In this document: positions 33,986 through 46,116 of the stretch, piece after piece | How the letters are laid out: every line of letters begins with the position of its first letter | How positions within the stretch are numbered: the first letter of the stretch is position 1 | NCBI RefSeq assembly: GCF_030867095.1 | Contig: NC_081824.1 | Coordinates: 236,928,719-236,992,718 of the forward strand | From: Alligator mississippiensis | Taxonomy: Eukaryota; Chordata; Crocodylia; Alligatoridae | Direction of reading: 5' to 3' | DNA length: 64,000 bases | Notes under the pieces: model-generated | Told to the model about the DNA's origin: nothing | Databases searched by the model: none | Seen by the model: the letters and a program-made list of their open reading frames with translations, nothing else | Translations under genes and position numbers: made by a program

Positions 33986-36900
33986 TTCTGAGAGGCCTGG
34001 ATTGGGTCCCTTAAAAGATTAGAATTCATGTCTGATAGAAAACACACTGGAAAGAAAATAAAAACAAATGGCCTCTAGTGCTGGAAGAAGATGCACAGGG
34101 TCAGCACCATCTTCCCTTGGACAATGAGTTCCCTCTGCTTCATCAGAGCTGGACTCTGCTCCAGGCCTACCCCAGCAAGCCCTGGTCAGACACATCACAG
34201 TGGTTCCCTTAGCATCTGTGATGGGGTCATGGTGATGCTCTATCCATCCACCTGACCAGCATGGCCATCTGGAGTGGCTCGCTGGCTGTCAGCAGGTTGG
34301 AATGGCTTCCTCTCAGGTTGGAATGGCTTCCCCTCACTCTCCTGCATGCAGTTTTGGCAGTGCTTTGCTTTCGTGACCCTAGTTCACTGTGGGCTTGTGC
34401 CGATGCTGAATCTTGCAGTCTATTCCTCTGCCCAGAACACTTGGCCTGCTGTAACTCACTGGTTGTTCGAGCACTCTGTGGTTTCCTGTAGCCACTAGCT
34501 GTTGAAGAAGGCTGGTACCTATCCACTGGGATAGTCCATCCGTGGAGTGCAGCAGAGATGTCTGCAGGGCATCACTATCTTTACTCTGACTCTTGGCTAG
34601 ATGGGCTGGGCTGTGGTACTGATGTTACAAGCTTGACCTCTACACCAGATTGAACACTGATCCTCAGTAACCTTATCAGTCTTTGCCAGTTGTTACTATG
34701 TCAACAAAGACACAGTACCAGCTGCTGCTTACCATGGTCCCTGACTGCAGAACACTGATTTGGCAAAAGCTTGAATAATAAATAATGGTGAAAGAGCTTG
34801 GATTAGCTCTAACAAGCATAGCTGTTCCTACTTTGCTCCAAGGCCAGGGTTGAACTCCACATGCAAGAAGGGCTCCTTTACTTCATTAAATAAATAATAT
34901 TCCTTAGATGTGTCTCAACTTCTTCATTTCTCAGATCTGTGCTTGTTTCTGTGCCTAGTGACTTGCAAGGATTCTTGCTAGACCTCATTGTTTGGAATAG
35001 CATAACTCTGGTCCACCATCTGAGATTCTGTTTGCATGCCACAATTCCCTGATGTGTCCAATATTCCCTAAGGCTGCTGGAAGCTTTGCTCACCCTGCTG
35101 GGGCTCTCCATGCTCACTTTGCTGGGTATGCCTCTAAATCTGAGCCAAACTTATCTGACATGCTGAGGAATTTAGCAGAGTTAATCCATTCTGGCTCTGT
35201 GGTTAAGGGTTTCTCTGTTTACGCTGCAAATCTCAGTCAGGTGTTCTGGAGTTCACCTGCCTCTGAAGCTGTGCTGTATTAGACTGGGAGAGTGTGGCAG
35301 GGGCATCTGAGAGTCTGTTTTGTACTGCACCTCAAGTATATATTTGAAAACAGTGGCACACTGCTCCCAGTGGAGAAGACATCAATGAGGCAGAGATTGG
35401 ATATGCCCTAGTTCGTTTAATTTCTGCATGTACGCCAGCCCAGGAATAATGGTGGTTAAACAGCATGCAGGACAATCTCTTCTTCCAAGAATCCCAGTCT
35501 AACACTACTATCCAGTTTCTAGGGAGAAACTCTGCTTCAAGAACTGGTTCCAAATGCCAACCAGAGACCAAAACAGAAATCAATCTCTCCTGCTGTTTGT
35601 ATGGCTTCCTCTTCCTGGAAATCTGCAGACTGAAACAGCACGTCTTTCCAAAACTGAGCAGCTGTTCACTTGCTAAGCAAAAGAACTTGGAAGACTGTGA
35701 GCACCAGCACCTACCATAACAGCATGATGGAGCTCAGCCAGCTGGGTCCTGAAAGAAGTTTCCTAGAACTTTCTAGCTTGACATGGAAATGACCACATCT
35801 CACCCTTACATGAGCTATGCAAATCTTTCATGGAGATACAATTGTGAGGGGCTGTCTTCTTCTGTCACATAGATGATAGAGATCCTTGATACAAAAGCTA
35901 CAGTGTGACTTTTCTGTAATGGGGGAATGTGCAGTCCTTTTCCACAGCACTGCAGCATCTCTGCTGACATGGGAGTGCCTGCAGAGGGGTGCAGTGAAAT
36001 GGGGATGATAGCTTTGTTATGAAATGATTGCCATTCCCAGAGAAGACTCATCCAAGGGTCACTAGTATAGTATGCATACTAGATGGGTGGGGGTAGCACT
36101 TATGCACCATAATTCATAAAAACATCAAAAAGGGTTATGCTGTTTGCAGATTGTTCACTGTCAGGAAACTATTTACAACTTTTTACAGCTTTGGGAGCTT
36201 ACCCTTGGCTATAAGCAGCTGTCCAGCAAAGAACAGCCTGAAGGCTTCATCTCAGATTTATTTTGTTCAACTCATAGCTTCTCTCTTTCTGGCTCATTTT
36301 AGCAGCACAACCACCTTGGCATCAAAGTCAGTATTTGCTTCTCTCATTGTCTCATCACACCACAGAACACAGAGTTGCAACGCCTGCCGTAGGGGATTTC
36401 CTCTCCGCTCTAGTTACAGAGATCCATTCTCCAATTACTGGCCAGCTATCCCTTGCACTGCCCAGGAGGTAGGGGGAGGTGGAGGAGGTATACATATAAG
36501 TCATAGAACAAGCAAAATCTCCTAGCACATGGGAATGTGTAAGGTTGTACATTACATTTGTAGGACTATTATTTGTAGGACTATTGACACTATTGTTGCT
36601 GGCACTGGATATGGATTCTAAATGACAGCGCTCCTAAGCTGTGCTATAAGGATATTGAAGGTAGCATAGCAAGGCAGTAAGTTAAAAAGGGGATAAATTT
36701 AAAAATAAAGAGGCAAGCAGACAAACAAACCCTCTCAGCCAGAAAACGTCTGTTCTGTTCAGCCTAGATGCATAAATATTTGAGAGATTTAAATATTTTT
36801 AAACTAAATAAACTCTAAAAACATTTTCAATAATGGCCACCTTGCTGCTGGCAAAATTGGTGAATTGAAAAGAAAATTAACTCCTGTAAAAGAAAGTGTT

Positions 36901-37059
36901 TGGGTAGGACACTCAAGAAAAAATCTTTAGGTTTTCAGTGAACCATTTACTGTAAACTGGAACTAGACTCAAACTGTGGATCAGTTCTTTCTCTGTTAAT
37001 ATGTATCATCTACCAGTTAGTACTACATACCTAGCAGAATGCGGTTTAGCTTGTTGGAC

Positions 37060-37235
37060 AGCAATAATTAATTACACTTACGTAGTATTTGCCATCTAGG
37101 AATTTCAACATGCTTTGCACAGGTGGCCCTTGTCTCCCATTGTGCAGTGGAAGCAGAGGGATACAAAGAAGATAAATAACTGAAGACCTCACTGATGGGC
37201 AGGAGGCAGGATCAGGGAAGGAACCCAAGTCTCCT
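37060..37235. repeat. MIR/L2-like fragment
   Basis: The order attacacttacgtagtatttg, caacatgctttgcacaggtg, tcccattgtgcagtggaa, gatcagggaaggaaccc, aagtctcctaactca follows the tail-to-core layout of MIR/L2-related repeats, strongly diverged. Confidence 0.35.
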
Positions 37236-38244
37236 AACTCAAAAACACACTTGACAATGCATCCTTAGGAAGTGTAATCAGTCTTTAGTGGGCACTAAGG
37301 GCCTAGTTCCATACACGCTAGCTCCTTGGGGACCTATTTGCATTTGTGCAAAGAAAGTTCAAGGGGATCCCTAAATTCTAAGGCCAGAGGGGACCTGGCT
37401 CCAAGTGCTGTGGTCCTGGGTGCACATGTAGATGCTGCACTTGAAGCAGTTGACTCCATCGCAAACTGTTTATTTGCCTTAATTGCACATGTAGTTGCAC
37501 CTAGTGTGTATTTTTAGATAGATGCCCATTCAGGGCTTCGGGTGATGGAGACTCCACCATGTCCCTAGGTAAATGTTCCAATTGTTCCAATACTGCTGTC
37601 TTTAAAAAAATACATATTATTTCTAGCTTGAATTTCTGAGGTTTCAGCTTCCAGACCCTGGATCTCATTGGCTGGCCATAAAACACTCTCAAATCAAAAT
37701 AATGTAAGGCAGTGAATGCCTTCTATACATCTTCTGTGCTAAGCAATAACAAGATGTGTTAGTGATGAAGAGGAAAGGCTGGAAAATGTGGAAGTCAATA
37801 AAGAAATGACCCTCCTTTCAGCAGACAAGGAAATAATGAGTACGATGTTTAAGAAACTTGATGGGATGTATGTTTCAGTGTTCTACACTGCAATCAGAGG
37901 TATGATTGGAGCATGTACAAACACACCTGAGCAAGCTTTATTCCACATGGGTACTGATAATACTAAGTGCTGGTAGCATGAAACTCAGGGCAGACTGTAA
38001 GACTGCCTGGTGCCCTGTGTAAATGTGGAAGTGACTGTATATGGAGCTAAAGCCAGCCATTGCCTGAGAAATGGGAAAGAGGCTGTTACAAATAGCTTGG
38101 AGCACCATGCCAGAATGGTTAAGACATGTATGTGGGCACAGCCCCAGGGCTGTGGTTCAAACCTGCAGTCTTATGCTGAAAGCTGTTCCCACTTAACTTG
38201 GCTATCACTGGGTTCCTGATCATTCAAAATGGAGAGTCAAAGGC

Positions 38245-39062
38245 AGCCAGATGGGAGATGAACCTCTGCAGTACAACAAGGACAAGCGCAGAGTGCTGCA
38301 CCTAGGGTGCAGGAATATCCAGGACATCTACTGGCTGGGAAGTGACTCTCTCAGCAGCACAGAAGCAGAAAGGGATCTCAGAGTCATAGTGGACTCCAAG
38401 ATGAACATGAGTCGTCAGTATGACGAAACCATCAGGAAAGCTAACTGCACTTTATCGTGCATCAGCAGATGCATGACAAATAGGATGCAAGGAGGTGATA
38501 CTTCCCCTCTATGCGGCATTGGTCAGACCGCAGTTGGAGTACTGCATCCAGTTTTGGGCACTGTACTTCAAGAAGGATGTTGATAGACTCGAGTGGGTCC
38601 AGAGGAGGGCCACTGGTATGGTTAGGGGCTTACAGGACAAGCCCTTATGAGGAGAGACTGAGGGCCCTGGACCTCTTCAGCCTTTGCAAGAGAAGGCTGA
38701 GAGGTGATCTTGTGGCTGCCTACAAATTAATTAGGGAGACGCAGCAAGGGATTGGAGATGCTCTGTTCACCAGGGCGCCCCTTGCGGTCACAAGGAACAA
38801 TGGTTACATACTGACAGAGAGCAGATTTAGGCTAGATATCAGGAAGAACTTCTTCACGGTAAGGGTGGCCAAAATTTGGAATGAACTTCCAAGGGAGGTG
38901 GTACTCTTCCCCTACCTTGGGGGTCTTTAAGAAAAGGCTGGATAGGCATCTGGCTGGGGTCATCTGACCCCAGCACGTTTTCCTGCCTAGGCAGTGGGTT
39001 GGACTCGATGATCTGTTGAGGTCCCTTCTGACTCTAGCATCTATGAGATCTATGAAATCCCT
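38245..39062 (+). mobile_element. CR1 LINE, 5'-truncated, frameshifted
   Basis: Frame 38251-38583 carries the end of the reverse transcriptase (NKDKRRVLHLG, STEAERDLRVIVDSKMNMS, KANCTLSCISRCM). A frameshift follows near 38490, and the C-terminal part ([50 protein letters not shown]) is read in frame 38511-38930. The 3' UTR ends with catctatgagatctatgaaa. It belongs to the same young CR1 group as the copies at 40592-41990 and 63541-64000. Not autonomous. Confidence 0.93.
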
Positions 39063-39287
39063 TGTGTACCATTAGCTACAGAAACCAGTGTGCCTTATCA
39101 ATACTAGCCCACTGGACTGCTAGGCTTGACCTGACCTTTGGCCATGATAGATGAATGTTGCAGATACACTGCCCTCATTGTAAACTCTAAAACTGAGCTA
39201 TTGGCTTAGGGTTCCCCTCTTATACATTCTTGTCTGGTTAATGATGCTCAAGCAGGAAAAACATCCTACACACTGAACACCTCATGT

Positions 39288-39345
39288 TGTAAGTTTCTTG
39301 GGGCAGGGTTCTTGTTTTATGCTGTGTATATAAGCCCCAGGTGCC
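39288..39345. repeat. ancient LINE/SINE tail-like fragment
   Basis: ttgtaagtttcttggggcag, ggttcttgttttatgctgtg, tatataagcccc resembles a widespread old amniote repeat end (TGTAAGCTCTTTGGGGCAGGG...TGTGTTTGTACAGC). A similar, shorter piece is near 17806-17880. Pattern match only. Confidence 0.35.
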
Positions 39346-39476
39346 CCTGGCCACCATGTGACCCCTGTCCCTAACTCCCTGTCTCAGCGTGGAAGCAGAC
39401 AGGCAATACTCAAGTAACCTGAGGACAGATGCCAGGCAGCTGCTCTAGTTCCTGTGAGACTGATGGTTGTTCTTAC

Positions 39477-39636
39477 CAGTTGGTAGGTCTGGGGCGGCTT
39501 TGGTCACGGAGTTTTGCAGTGCCGTCAGCCGGTTTTTCACCATGCGCACTCCCTCTGCAAACCGTGTTTCCTGCCCCTTCAAGAACTGCTGCATTTGGCG
39601 AATGGCAGTCAGCAGTTGCTGTTTGTTGAGACAATT
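39477..39636 (-). CDS. FBLN7: FBLN7 exon 2: N-terminal coiled coil
   Basis: A 160-nt exon encoding NCLNKQQLLTAIRQMQQFLK, GQETRFAEGVRMVKNRLTAL, QNSVTKAAPDLPT plus one nucleotide. It has one Cys near the start and Leu/Ile/Phe/Val spaced as in a coiled coil, as in the N-terminal region of fibulin-7, which is thought to support oligomer formation. The acceptor is TTTATTACAG/AAT (AG at 39637-39638) and the donor ACTG/GTAAGA (GT at 39475-39476). Incoming phase is 0, outgoing phase 1. The residues before this exon (start Met, signal peptide) are in an exon I could not find. Confidence 0.96.
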
Positions 39637-40122
39637 CTGTAATAAAGAAACAGCTGCTTCAGTGCTCAGAGCATGTCACCCAAAGGCATCTTAGCTGCTT
39701 TCATCTATAGCAGCCAGAAATTCAAGAATGGCTCATTAAGCACACTTAAATAACACTTATTTCAGTGCCCACTTTCCTGCATGAAATATGTGCTCTGTCT
39801 CCATTCAGCAGGGGTGTGAATGTGTCCAATGACAAACATGGGCCGTTCCAATGATATGCTTTCCAATGACTACTAAACAAGAACATCTGCAGGACAGGAA
39901 ATATACTTATTGTACACAGGGCCACTAAACTATTTCAACTTGCCTATCAAACTTTGAGCCCTGTGGCAACATCCCTGGCAATGCCCCTGCTTTGGGAACC
40001 CAGTTCACACCGTACTTGGCCCACTGCTCCCTCACTTCTCTGCCTCCCCAGGCTATAACCCTCTCTGCCACTTAGGAGCTAAGGGAGATCCTATCCTATG
40101 GGAGGAACTCAGAGGGAGAGAT

Positions 40123-40135
40123 GGGGGGGGGGGGG
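40123..40135 (+). repeat. poly(G) run
   Basis: Thirteen consecutive G. Confidence 0.85.
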
Positions 40136-40591
40136 TTGGTTGGGGGACCCCAGCCAGTTTTTGTCCTGACACCCATTGCTATAACAGCTCTGAGGCATTC
40201 CTAATGCAACATCTGCTGCTGTTGTGCCCAGTTCCATTTTGGTAGCAGCATTAACTGGATCATTAGGATGCCTGGTTTCTATGATCATTTTAGCATGCTG
40301 CTGCTGTTTTCCTGAGGAATGCAAGGGACAGAAAGGAAAGCATGATATTGAAGATTTCATAACTTAGCAAACTCTGAACAGAAGTTTACAGAACAAAGAA
40401 AATGAATGTATTTACCCCAGAGATTTTTCCCTAGCCAAATTTCTAAAATATGCTGCAAAAATGGTGACATAATGGCTTATCTCCTCCTTTCCCTCCTCAA
40501 AAAATATCTAGGAAGTGTTATACAACTAAATGGTTGCTACCAGCTCCTCAATATAATGTAAAAGGAAATGGAGAGTTATTTTCATTTTATA

Positions 40592-41990
40592 TTCATAGAT
40601 TCATAGATGTTAGGGTTGGAAGGGACCTCAATAGATCATTGAGTTTGATCCCCTGCATAGGCAAGAAAGTGTTCTGGGTTCAGATGACCCCGGCCAGATG
40701 CCTATCTAACCTCCTCTTGAAGACCCCCAGGGTAGGGGAGAGCACCACCTCCCTTGGGAGCCCATTCCAGATTTTGGCCACTCTAACTGTGAAGAAGTTC
40801 TTCCTAATGTCCAGTTTAAATCTGCTCTCTGCTAGCTTATGGCCATTATTTCTTGTGACCTCCAGGGGTGCCTTGGTGGGTAGAGCCTCACCAATTCCCT
40901 TCTGCACCCCCATGATGAATTTATAGGCAGCCACAAGGTCACCTCTCAACCTTCTCTTGTGGAGGCTGAAAAGGTCCAGGTGCGCTAGTCTTTCCTCGTA
41001 GGGCTTGGCCTGCAAGCCCTTAACCATACAAGTGGCCCTTCTCTGGACCCTCTCCAGGTTATCCACATTCCTCTTGAAGTGTGGTGCCTAAAACTGCATG
41101 CAGTATTCCAACTGCGGTCTGACCAGCGCCTGATAGAGGGGAAGTATCACCTCCTTGGTTCTGCTTGTCATGCATCTGCTGATGCACGATAAAGTGCAGT
41201 TAGCTTTGCTGATGACTTCGTCACACTGATGACTCATGTTCATCTTGGAGTCCACTAGGACTCCGAGATCCCTTTCTGCTTCCGTGCTACAGAGCAGGTA
41301 ATTTCCTAGGCAGTAGGTATGCTGGACATTTTTCCTCCCTAGGTGTAGCACTTTGCATTTCTCCTTGTTAAATTGCATTCTATTGTTTTCTGCCCATTTG
41401 TCAAACCTGTCCAGGTCTGCCTGTAGTTGTTCCCTGCCCTCCGGTATGTCCACTTCTCCCCACAGTTTTGTATCATCCACAGACTTGGACAGAGTACACT
41501 TCACTCCCTCGTCCAAGTCACTGATGAAGGCATCGAAGAGTACAGGTCCAAGAACCGAGCCCTGTGGGACCCCACTGCCCACACTCTTCCAGGTCGATAC
41601 CGACCCGTCCACCACCACTCTCTGGGTACGACCCTCTAGCCAATTTGCCACCCACTGGACTGTGTAGTCCTCCAAATCACAGCCTCTTAATTTGTTCACC
41701 AGTATGGGGTGGGATACCGTATCAAAGGCCTCCCTGAAGTCTAAGTAAATGATATCTATCTCTACTCCTGCATCCAGGTGTTTTGTAACCTGGTCATAAA
41801 AAGAGACTAGATTAGTCAGACATGATCTACCTGCTACGAACCCGTGCTGGTTTCCCCTCAGCATAATTTTTCCTGCTGGGCTCTCACATATATGAGCCTT
41901 AATAATCTTTTCAAAGAGTTTGCCAAGGATGGAGGTGAGACTGACTGGCCTATAGTTGCCTGGAGGTGAGATTGACTGGCCTATAGTGGT
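40592..41990 (-). mobile_element. CR1 LINE with reverse-transcriptase domain, 5'-truncated
   Basis: About 1.4 kb on the minus strand, ending with the CR1 tail (TCTATGAATCTATGA at 40592-40610). It encodes the middle of the RT: NYRPVSLTSILGKLFEKII, IIYLDFREAFDTVSH, GVPQGSVLGPVLF, then the catalytic box. The box reads SVDD (codons near 41472-41483) where CR1 normally has an aromatic residue, Ala and the two Asp. The RT frame (41088-41864) ends at a TAG (41088-41090) where the family has a Trp codon. The same frame resumes with VQRRATCMVKG and [20 protein letters not shown] to 40680. The 5' end is truncated near 41990 next to a roughly 30-bp local duplication (tggaggtgaga/ttgactggcctatag, 41929-41985). 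Inactive. Confidence 0.95.
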
Positions 41991-42854
41991 CTATATTCTT
42001 CCAGGGATAGTTCCTGGTACCCTAAATTGTTATCCAATATCACTGAAGGTAAAAAGTTAACACCCTTCTATTTCTGAATTTCCTTCTCCCCAGTTTGCAG
42101 TCTGCCATTAGCAGTGATAGCATCTATCTTTAGGTCCTCATAGGATAAGAGTAACTCAGTGAAGTGGGAGCTACTCATATCCTTGGGGGGAAATTAGGGC
42201 ATCTATATACATTCATTCTGGTTTAACCTGACTGGATGCTTGTCTGATCCACTGAAACCTCAGGGGTGTGACAAAGCTAAACTGGATATCTTGCAAAAAT
42301 AGTCCCTTTATCCATCTCTGAGATCTTTTCTTTTTGCAACCCAAAAAGGAAGGGTTCTGCACAGAGGAAAACTGAAGTTAAATATTTCAAACTGTATAAA
42401 AAAGTTGGTTTGACTTTTGGGCCAAGGTTCAGAAAAGATTCTAGTTTTTTTCACACTTGTTTCCACTGGAGACAGACTAAGAGAAGATGGTACTGGACAG
42501 TTCCTGGGAATGTACAGCAAGAACCAGGGCCTCACTACCTAGTATTGTTAAATCCTGTCCAACATAGCACTGTAACCAGCACAGGTCAGGCCAGAACACT
42601 CACCTGGGAAGCTGAAGTCCAGCTTCCCTTCACCCAAAGGAGGGATTAAACCAGAAAAGTTTTTCTTCAAAGCACAGCACAGCACTAACCACAACAGATG
42701 AACCGTCATTTGCTTCCTTCTCCAGTTCTTCTTTTGAGGCTGGGCCATGACCATAGCCATTGAGAAAATGGATGGAAGCTTCTGCCTCACCAGGGAAAAG
42801 GGCAGAGGAAGAAGCCAGGCCCCTCGTTTCCAGACCAGCAGCCACCTCTGAGCC

Positions 42855-42868
42855 ACCCCCCCCCCCCA
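42855..42868 (+). repeat. poly(C) run
   Basis: A run of about thirteen C in a CCACC context. Confidence 0.8.
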
Positions 42869-42947
42869 ATCTTTCTACATTCCTTCTAGTTCCAGATCTC
42901 TCCCACATACCTTTCCTTTGTGGCTACCCAGAGGGCTGGAGAATACC

Positions 42948-43110
42948 TGGATAATGGCTGACTTGTGGTATGGTGCTGTGCTAGGAAGTCAGAGAGACTC
43001 ACATTCAATCTCCCCTGGCTGACAGGTCCAGAACCCAGAGCCTCCAACATCCCAGGTGAGTGCCCCAGTCCCTGAGCACCTTGGGGGAAAAGGCAAATAG
43101 TCTCTTTCCC
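42948..43110 (-). repeat. tRNA-like SINE/palindromic repeat fragment
   Basis: On the minus strand it reads gactggggcactcacctggg, atgttggaggctctgggttc and later ttgaatgtgagtctctctga. This is the layout (GGGCACTCACCTGGGATGTGG, GGTTC) of the repeat that also occurs near 19150-19640. Diverged, and boundaries uncertain. Confidence 0.4.
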
Positions 43111-45239
43111 TCATTCTGTTGCCAAAGCACGTGACCAGTCTGGGCAGATCCATAGCTGTCCAGGTGTGTAGAGTGGTATGTACAGAATAGCATGCCAACC
43201 TATGCATACGTGTTTCTAGGGGGATTTTCATGTCCAAAATGCCACGTAGATAACCAAATTGGGATGTCAAGGTGTCTACAAAGGAACAGAATGCCATCCT
43301 TGGTGTTTAGTACCATTTTTTTGCCTGTTGGAGTTCAGATAGCGTGATAATTTATGGGATGCTGATTCATTTGTCTGTGGAAGCCGGAGCTGCTTAGCAC
43401 CTCTGACATGCAGAGGTCACTAAAGAGGCAGGTGGCAGGGAGCTATCCCCTTGGGAGGGCAGGAGACTACAGTTCCTTACTACCAGGAGGGAAGGTGAAA
43501 AGTCCCAGCTCCCTTAGCTCCTCTGCATGGCCTGCTGGCTGAGGCTGAAGAGAGTGTGAGATGTACATGATAGTTGTAAATTAGGACACCAGATGTGGAT
43601 ATTCTCTGAAAGTCAATCATGGACTCTGTGTTCATCCCACCTGAAGGCAGGGAAACAAGACAAGCAGAAGGGCTGACTCCCTTCGTCTCGGAACCTGGTG
43701 ACACAGCTGCTGGTGCTGCTGCTCTGCTCACTGCTAGAAACAGCCACTGCTCCTTAGTGCTGCCCTGTAGTTATGCTCCGCATAGAAGCTACAAATAAAT
43801 AAGCTAGTTAAGGGCCTGGTAACTATTTAGAAGTGGTGATTTCCTGTCTGACAGTGATCTCTTCCAATAAACACATGCGGAGCCACAGCATTGAGGAAAT
43901 GACACCTGCAACATGCTGGCTTAGAGGACACAAACTTCAGTAAAATAAACCAGTTTGTCTTTTGTTGTGTTGTGCAATCATGTGCTACACTGCTCTATGC
44001 TGCCAGCTCCAAATCAATTCCAAGTGCTTCTGTTTCGTTAAAATGCCTCTTATGGTTAAATGAGTGCTGTGGAAAAATAGCATCAGAAAGGGTTCCAGGG
44101 GACAGATCAGAGGTTCTGTTCCACTCGAAAGCCATCTGTGTCATAGGAAAGTTATTTTTCCACACACATACAAAATAAAGCTACACAAGAGATCTTCCTT
44201 TTGTAGCTGAAACCATCTCATATTTTTCCTCCTTTTTTGATATGTTAATTTCCCTTTCTTCAGGCTGCTATCTAATCCCTATGGAGAGGTGCCGAAATCA
44301 ATTCTTTTAGTTGCATTGCACTTTTGGTTTACCTCAGTTTCACTGTGTCACTAAGTTTAGCATGGGACCTGAGGTTTGAATGTGGCTCAGGGTTTGGGGC
44401 TGGATCTGGCTCCCAGACAAAATTCCCAGTGGCTCCAGTGAACACATCCTCTCTAAAATCTGCAGGGCACAGACCTTAGATTGGGATTTTCTTTTGGCCC
44501 CCTCCAAAAGTCCTTTACCCTAATAAAAGAAATCTTCACTCCAAGAACTGCTCCCTATGTACTGCTGGCAAAAGCATTTAGTCCTGCAAGCATTGTTGTA
44601 ATCAGTTTGCTAATCCAGGGAGGGCTTCCATAACTCATGTTTAGTCGGGTTGGAACTAGAATTGTATTCCACTTCGGTATTACGAAATAAGAGGAAAACA
44701 GATGTCTTGTGCCTTCTTAAAGAAACACTTGTGGGTTTTGTGTGTGCAAGCTAATAGCTGAACTCAGAGGGCCTGGCTCCACCAGCAGATGGGCATCTTC
44801 ATTACGGGTTTCCAAGAGAATTAAAACCAAAACCAGATAGTGAAGCTGAGCAACACAGAGCCAAATCTACATCTTAGACATTCACAGAGCTCCTGCATCT
44901 CCATCAGTGAGCAGCTCCCACTCTCTGGGAACTTACTTGAGAGTTTCTGTCACGTTCCGATCCACAGTGCCTAGTCTAAAGAGGGATCAGCAGCAAAGCA
45001 ATAGGGTGGAGATGGTGTGGTACTCCTTTCTGTCCCTTAGTGCCTCAGAAGGGACAGTGTCTCAGACTGCATAGGGATTATCATATACTCTTCAATGACA
45101 CACTCACGTACAAGTTGTTCTGCTTGGCTGCCTCACAGAATGTATGGTGCAGGAGGCAGGGGAGCAACAGGAAGGGTATTATTACACATTACCTGTCAAA
45201 TGTGTTAAGTACTCTTGAGACAGGAGTGTCCATGGGTTA

Positions 45240-45610
45240 AGGGCATGAAGAAGGAAAGAAGAAAAGCAGAAGGGAAGCCAAGGGGAGAGGGGGGAAGTAG
45301 ACATGGATGATGGGTGGGTGGGGAGGTGCTGAGCAGCTGTGGAGCATAGTAGGGGGAGTATGGACTTGATTTGGGGTCACATGGGGAGTTGCTGGGGAGC
45401 TGTCTTGGTGAGGGCAGCATGGGCCCAATCCAGGCCAGTGGGGGCCCAATCTGGGCTGGCCAGGGCCAGCAAGGGCAATACAAGCATGATTTGGGCTGGT
45501 GGGGGCAGTGTGGGCCAAGCTGAGCTGGAAGGGGCAACATTCTGGAGCCTATATCTCAGGGTGCAAGGGGCTTTGTCCAGCCCGCAGCAGGTCCCTCGGT
45601 CCTGCCTACC
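45240..45610 (+). repeat. purine/GC-rich degenerate repeat area
   Basis: An AG-rich lead (45240-45300) is followed by loosely repeated phrases such as gggcagcatgggcccaatc, gggggcccaatctgggctgg, gggggcagtgtgggccaagc. It looks like a decayed minisatellite with a 30-40-bp unit. Open frames on both strands are compositional. Confidence 0.45.
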
Positions 45611-46116
45611 ATGGTGCGTCTTGCCATATGTTGCCCACCTCTGCAGTAGGCAATAGCTATTTACACCTCAGAAAGACCCTGGTTTGTATGTTTGCTGAAT
45701 ATATGTGAAAGGGAAAAGACGCCCATACTCGTCTGTGAGGTGTCTACTGTGAAGGAAATCACATACTGAGAGCATGTTTCTCTCTCTGAAATAAAGGGTA
45801 GCTGAGGGAAAATGATATGGGGCTTTCTTGTATATTGCTATCCTCCTTGGATATAATAATAAACAGAGAGGACACCTAAAATCAAACAAGTTGTTGGTCT
45901 GGGAGTGGGGAAAGGACATCACTTGCCCAATACACATTACCTAGGAACTGAATAGAGAAATAAAGATAGGGATATAAAGACAAGGTGTTTAAAAAGGCTT
46001 TTTGGGAAGAATGGTTGGCTAGGAACCCCTGGGCACAGGAAGATTCCTGTCCCCAGCTAAGGGAAGCTGGTAATCATCTGAGAAGAGTTGGCTGGGTGCT
46101 AGGGGCTGGAAACACT

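Larger units (their letters stand above)
25530..39476 (-). other. FBLN7 intron between coiled-coil and sushi exons
   Basis: The longest fully contained intron, 13.9 kb. Contents: TCC repeat (25660-25684); TIR element split by a CR1 (26287-26972); GC-rich block with a minisatellite (28130-29420); hAT-like MITE (29597-30014); homopolymer runs (29800, 30880, 31478-31518, 32125); a piece like a cut-down repeat near 32395-32480; old CR1 (33250-33985); a tandem pair of a roughly 23-bp unit near 34293-34338; MIR/L2-like fragment (about 37060-37235); CR1 (38245-39062). The stretch 34340-37050 shows nothing I recognise. Confidence 0.75.
6607..39636 (-). other. FBLN7: FBLN7 gene, exon 2 to last exon
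   Basis: This is the gene for fibulin-7, a secreted matrix glycoprotein known in mammals for cell adhesion in teeth, cartilage and placenta and for anti-angiogenic C-terminal fragments. Seven exons on the minus strand carry, in order, a coiled coil, a sushi domain, an EGF, a half-EGF, two calcium-binding EGFs and the fibulin C-terminal module. That order is specific to fibulin-7 within the fibulin family. The exons sum to 414 codons plus stop, and a signal-peptide exon of about 25 codons would bring it to the length of the human protein (about 439). All introns are GT-AG with matching phases and there is no internal stop, so the gene looks functional. Exon 1 and the promoter were not found. 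Confidence 0.95.

Noticed and set aside
44920..44960. Near-perfect minus-strand donor (CAA/GTAAGT)
   Set aside because: The upstream sequence is not a signal-peptide frame and has no other coding evidence.
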